Source of the DNA: Actinomycetota bacterium
GTDB taxonomy: Bacteria; Actinomycetota; Thermoleophilia; Miltoncostaeales; Miltoncostaeaceae
Reading direction: 5' to 3'
NCBI GenBank assembly: GCA_005788075.1
Contig: SXZC01000130.1
Location: forward strand, 1-6,348
Length of the DNA stretch: 6,348 nt
Shown here: positions 6,005-6,348 of the stretch, one piece after another
Layout: each line of letters starts with the position of its first letter
Numbering within the stretch: position 1 is the stretch's first letter
Notes under the pieces: generated by a model
Told to the model about the DNA's origin: nothing
Seen by the model: only the letters and a program-made list of their open reading frames with translations
Database searches by the model: none
Made by a program: the position numbers and the translations under genes

Positions 6005-6122
6005 GTGCCTCGTGCATCTCCCAGGCACGAATGCCTGCAGGAATTGGCACCTGGCGCTATTGCGCTGGTTGCCGCGGCTTCACAGGGCCATGTCCCTCTG
6101 CCGCTCTTGATGCGATAAGCAC
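6005..6122 (-). ncRNA. SAM-I (S-box) riboswitch aptamer
   Basis: The minus strand carries the SAM-I core in order: CUUAUC, AAGAG, AGAGGGACAUGGCCC, UGUGAAGCC, GCGGCAACC and GGUGCCAAUUCCUGC. The helices close. P1 is GCAUC (6113-6109) with GAUGC (6018-6014), extended by GUGCUU (6122-6117) with AGGCAC (6010-6005) across a 3x3 loop. P2 is GCGGC (6104-6100) with GCCGC (6078-6074) plus GGG/CCC beyond a kink-turn. P3 is ACC and GCGC (6069-6062) with GCGC and GGU (6057-6049). P4 is CAGGCA-UUCG-UGCCUG (6037-6022). S-box RNAs bind S-adenosylmethionine and turn off methionine/cysteine/SAM supply genes. It lies 54 bases before the ATG of the ThrC-like gene and so governs the whole three-gene operon. The distinct SAM-IV layout was considered and does not fit. 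Confidence 0.93.
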
Positions 6123-6127
6123 CGAGC

Positions 6128-6156
6128 ACGTTACCCGCGCGGCCGGGCGTCGTCAA
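6128..6156 (-). promoter_or_regulatory. Promoter of the riboswitch operon
   Basis: On the minus strand, TTGACG (6156-6151), an exact 17-base spacer and TAACGT (6133-6128) form a near-consensus housekeeping promoter. Transcription would start about six to eight bases on, near 6122-6120. That is precisely the first paired base of riboswitch helix P1, which supports both calls. Confidence 0.75.
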
Positions 6157-6265
6157 TGGCGCCGCCCTCGCACATGGCCGATCAGGGGTTCCGGGTGCCT
6201 CGCTGAAACGCCGTGACACGCCCGGCTCGCCGTCCGGCCCGCGCGATTACGATTGGCCGCGAACG
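6157..6265. other. Divergent intergenic region, remainder
   Basis: The gene-free stretch 5951-6265 is mostly accounted for by the riboswitch leader and its promoter. In 6157-6265 the only candidate signal is TACGAT at 6248-6253 on the plus strand, a possible -10 element for the gene starting at 6266. The transcript would start around 6260 and have a leader of only a few bases. No clear -35, operator palindrome or small gene is seen here. Confidence 0.4.
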
Positions 6266-6348
6266 ATGACCGATTCCGTGCCCGAGACGCCCGGCGAGGG
6301 CGACACCACGCCGAGCCAGCCCAAGCGCTTCCTCTTCCTCAGGCGTCG
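6266..6348 (+). CDS. Partial gene, N-terminus only, function unknown
   Basis: ATG at 6266 opens a frame that runs off the right edge. The visible 27 residues begin MTDSVPETPGEGDTTPSQPK and end in a basic/aliphatic segment, RFLFLRR. This acidic, Thr/Pro-rich start is common as a flexible or cytoplasmic tail, but nothing identifies the protein. No Shine-Dalgarno sequence is seen. A TACGAT 12 bases upstream of the ATG could give a nearly leaderless transcript. The reading frame is supported by its high third-position GC and by a divergent intergenic region that otherwise lacks a target gene on this side. Confidence 0.5.
   Translation, partial: MTDSVPETPGEGDTTPSQPKRFLFLRR

Noticed and set aside
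5951..6028. Extra 26 N-terminal residues for the ThrC-like protein
   Set aside because: It would translate through the riboswitch 3' part, while ATG 5950 has a strong AAAGGAG at correct spacing and leads straight into the zinc ribbon.
6005..6122. SAM-IV riboswitch or T-box leader
   Set aside because: The kink-turn, the GGGACAUGGCCC loop, GGUGCCAAUUCC and a P4 hairpin are SAM-I features. No T-box bulge sequence or specifier stem is seen.
5947..6219. A 90-codon minus-strand open frame upstream of thrC
   Set aside because: It overlaps the promoter and the whole structured riboswitch and has no protein motif.
1..6348. CRISPR arrays, insertion sequences, tRNA or rRNA genes
   Set aside because: No repeat-spacer pattern, transposase motif, terminal repeats or tRNA/rRNA signature was seen by eye.

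Overview
The window is very GC-rich bacterial DNA, with G or C at most third codon positions. It has GTG and probably CTG start codons and tightly overlapping genes. The protein types fit an actinobacterium: a CysO-like sulfur carrier closely resembling the mycobacterial protein, and a zinc-ribbon threonine-synthase-like enzyme. A SAM-I rather than a SAM-IV riboswitch hints at a lineage outside the classical Actinomycetales, such as Thermoleophilia or Rubrobacteria. That placement is inference.

Left part (1-1656, plus strand): a small two-helix membrane protein overlaps by ATGA a membrane glycosyltransferase of the PgaC/IcaA (poly-beta-1,6-GlcNAc synthase) type. Together they look like a two-component exopolysaccharide synthase. 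Convergent to it, on the minus strand, is a GAF - degenerate GGDEF - EAL protein (1669-3444 or slightly longer). Its EAL catalytic residues are all present, so it is predicted to degrade cyclic di-GMP. Cyclic di-GMP is the known activator of PgaC/PgaD-type synthases, so the neighbourhood suggests a synthase with its own signal-degrading enzyme.

Right part (3571-6156, minus strand): a compact operon. A promoter (TTGACG, 17-base spacer, TAACGT) is followed at the expected start point by a SAM-I (S-box) riboswitch and a ribosome-binding-site-sequestering hairpin. Three overlapping genes come next: a PLP enzyme of threonine-synthase type, a 90-residue CysO-like sulfur carrier ending in Gly-Gly, and an NAD(P)-binding atypical SDR. 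A gene annotated as threonine synthase would not normally be governed by SAM. The SAM switch and the coupled sulfur carrier together suggest that the operon makes a sulfur amino acid, most plausibly homocysteine, with protein thiocarboxylate as sulfur donor. This is the most interesting hypothesis in the window.

Far right (6266-6348, plus strand): the first 27 complete codons of a divergent gene that runs off the edge.
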